The translations under genes and the position numbers were made by a program. From contig OZ037768.1 in assembly GCA_964035545.1 (NCBI GenBank), positions 6,563,241 to 6,627,240 of the forward strand: a stretch of 64,000 nucleotides of DNA, written 5' to 3'. The notes beneath the pieces are model-generated. The model made no database searches and was not told the DNA's origin. It saw nothing but the letters and a program-made list of their open reading frames with translations. The stretch comes from Bugula neritina. Taxonomy: Eukaryota > Bryozoa > Gymnolaemata > Cheilostomatida > Bugulidae. Below, piece by piece: positions 63,628-64,000 of this stretch (position 1 is the first letter of the stretch; the number at the start of each line of letters is the position of its first letter).

Positions 63628-64000
63628 CTAATAACACAACATAAAAATTACACAACCAATCAAGAAAATGGCATGCATAAAGCATTTTGGATCCAGGGAA
63701 TAAGTTTACTTTAAATAAATACATAAATGGTTTATGTCTGCTATACTTGAAAATATTGTGGGCAAGCTTAGTAGCCTGAAGAACATTGTAATAACATATC
63801 CGAAGGGCAATACCATAGCCATGTTTTTATTCAATAGTTAGTTAGCCATCAAAATCTAACATATTGATAACTACTCCAAGCCAAACAACAAACAATAACA
63901 ACAACAAAATACAGTTGGATTCTACACCAAACATTCTGAATAAACCTTTTCCAGTCAAACAACCATCGAAACAAAGTAACTCGACTAACTGAACTGTTTA
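63628..64000. other. Right edge: CACNA2D intron, no exon recognised
   Basis: Upstream of exon 63627-63542 no further alpha2-delta exon is visible before the window ends. The signal peptide and N-terminal region must lie to the right. Confidence 0.6.

Overview
The window is nuclear DNA from an animal. It is AT-rich, with split genes that have mostly short introns, consensus GT-AG junctions and conserved metazoan genes (PAR-3 polarity scaffold, calcium-channel alpha2-delta subunit, acyl-CoA-binding protein, FAM185A). Protein divergence and compact gene structure suggest an early-branching metazoan, possibly a sponge. That placement is inference; nothing in the window fixes the species.

Layout. 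1-3294: AT-rich simple repeats and a doubtful exon chain of an unrecognised minus-strand gene. 3295-10273: a complete Ty3/gypsy LTR retrotransposon with two 588-bp LTRs that are identical by eye, a 4-bp target duplication, tRNA-Leu primer site, gag, a -1 frameshift signal, pol (protease, RT, RNase H, integrase) and a polypurine tract. 11828-14738 (+): FAM185A homologue, 6 exons, 374 aa. 15360-42617 (-): PARD3 (PAR-3) homologue, 25 exons, about 1863 aa, convergent with FAM185A. 47091-48687 (+): acyl-CoA-binding protein, 4 exons, 88 aa, divergent from PARD3 across 4.5 kb of AT-rich DNA. 50875-63627 (-): the 3' 28 exons of a voltage-gated calcium channel alpha2-delta subunit gene, convergent with ACBP; its N-terminal exons lie beyond the right edge.

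Exon models were built by hand: splice dinucleotides, reading phase across each junction, and similarity to known families all had to agree. Reading phase closes across all 25 PARD3 exons and all 28 CACNA2D exons. The four host genes have unrelated jobs (mitochondrial-type beta-helix protein, cell polarity, acyl-CoA transport, calcium-channel trafficking); I see no operon or functional cluster. Introns carry two tRNA-derived SINE-like elements, a perfect 25-bp inverted repeat, a 17-bp minisatellite and a 21-bp tandem repeat.

The most notable signals are the apparently young and intact retrotransposon, with a frameshift cassette, a Rel/NF-kB-type palindrome beside its TATA box and hairpins in U3 and next to the polypurine tract; the alpha2-delta gene with a vertebrate-like RRR motif but an altered MIDAS; and the PAR-3 protein with a large unique exon and repeated tyrosine motifs. 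I found no CRISPR, rRNA or functional tRNA gene, and nothing I would call a wholly new system.
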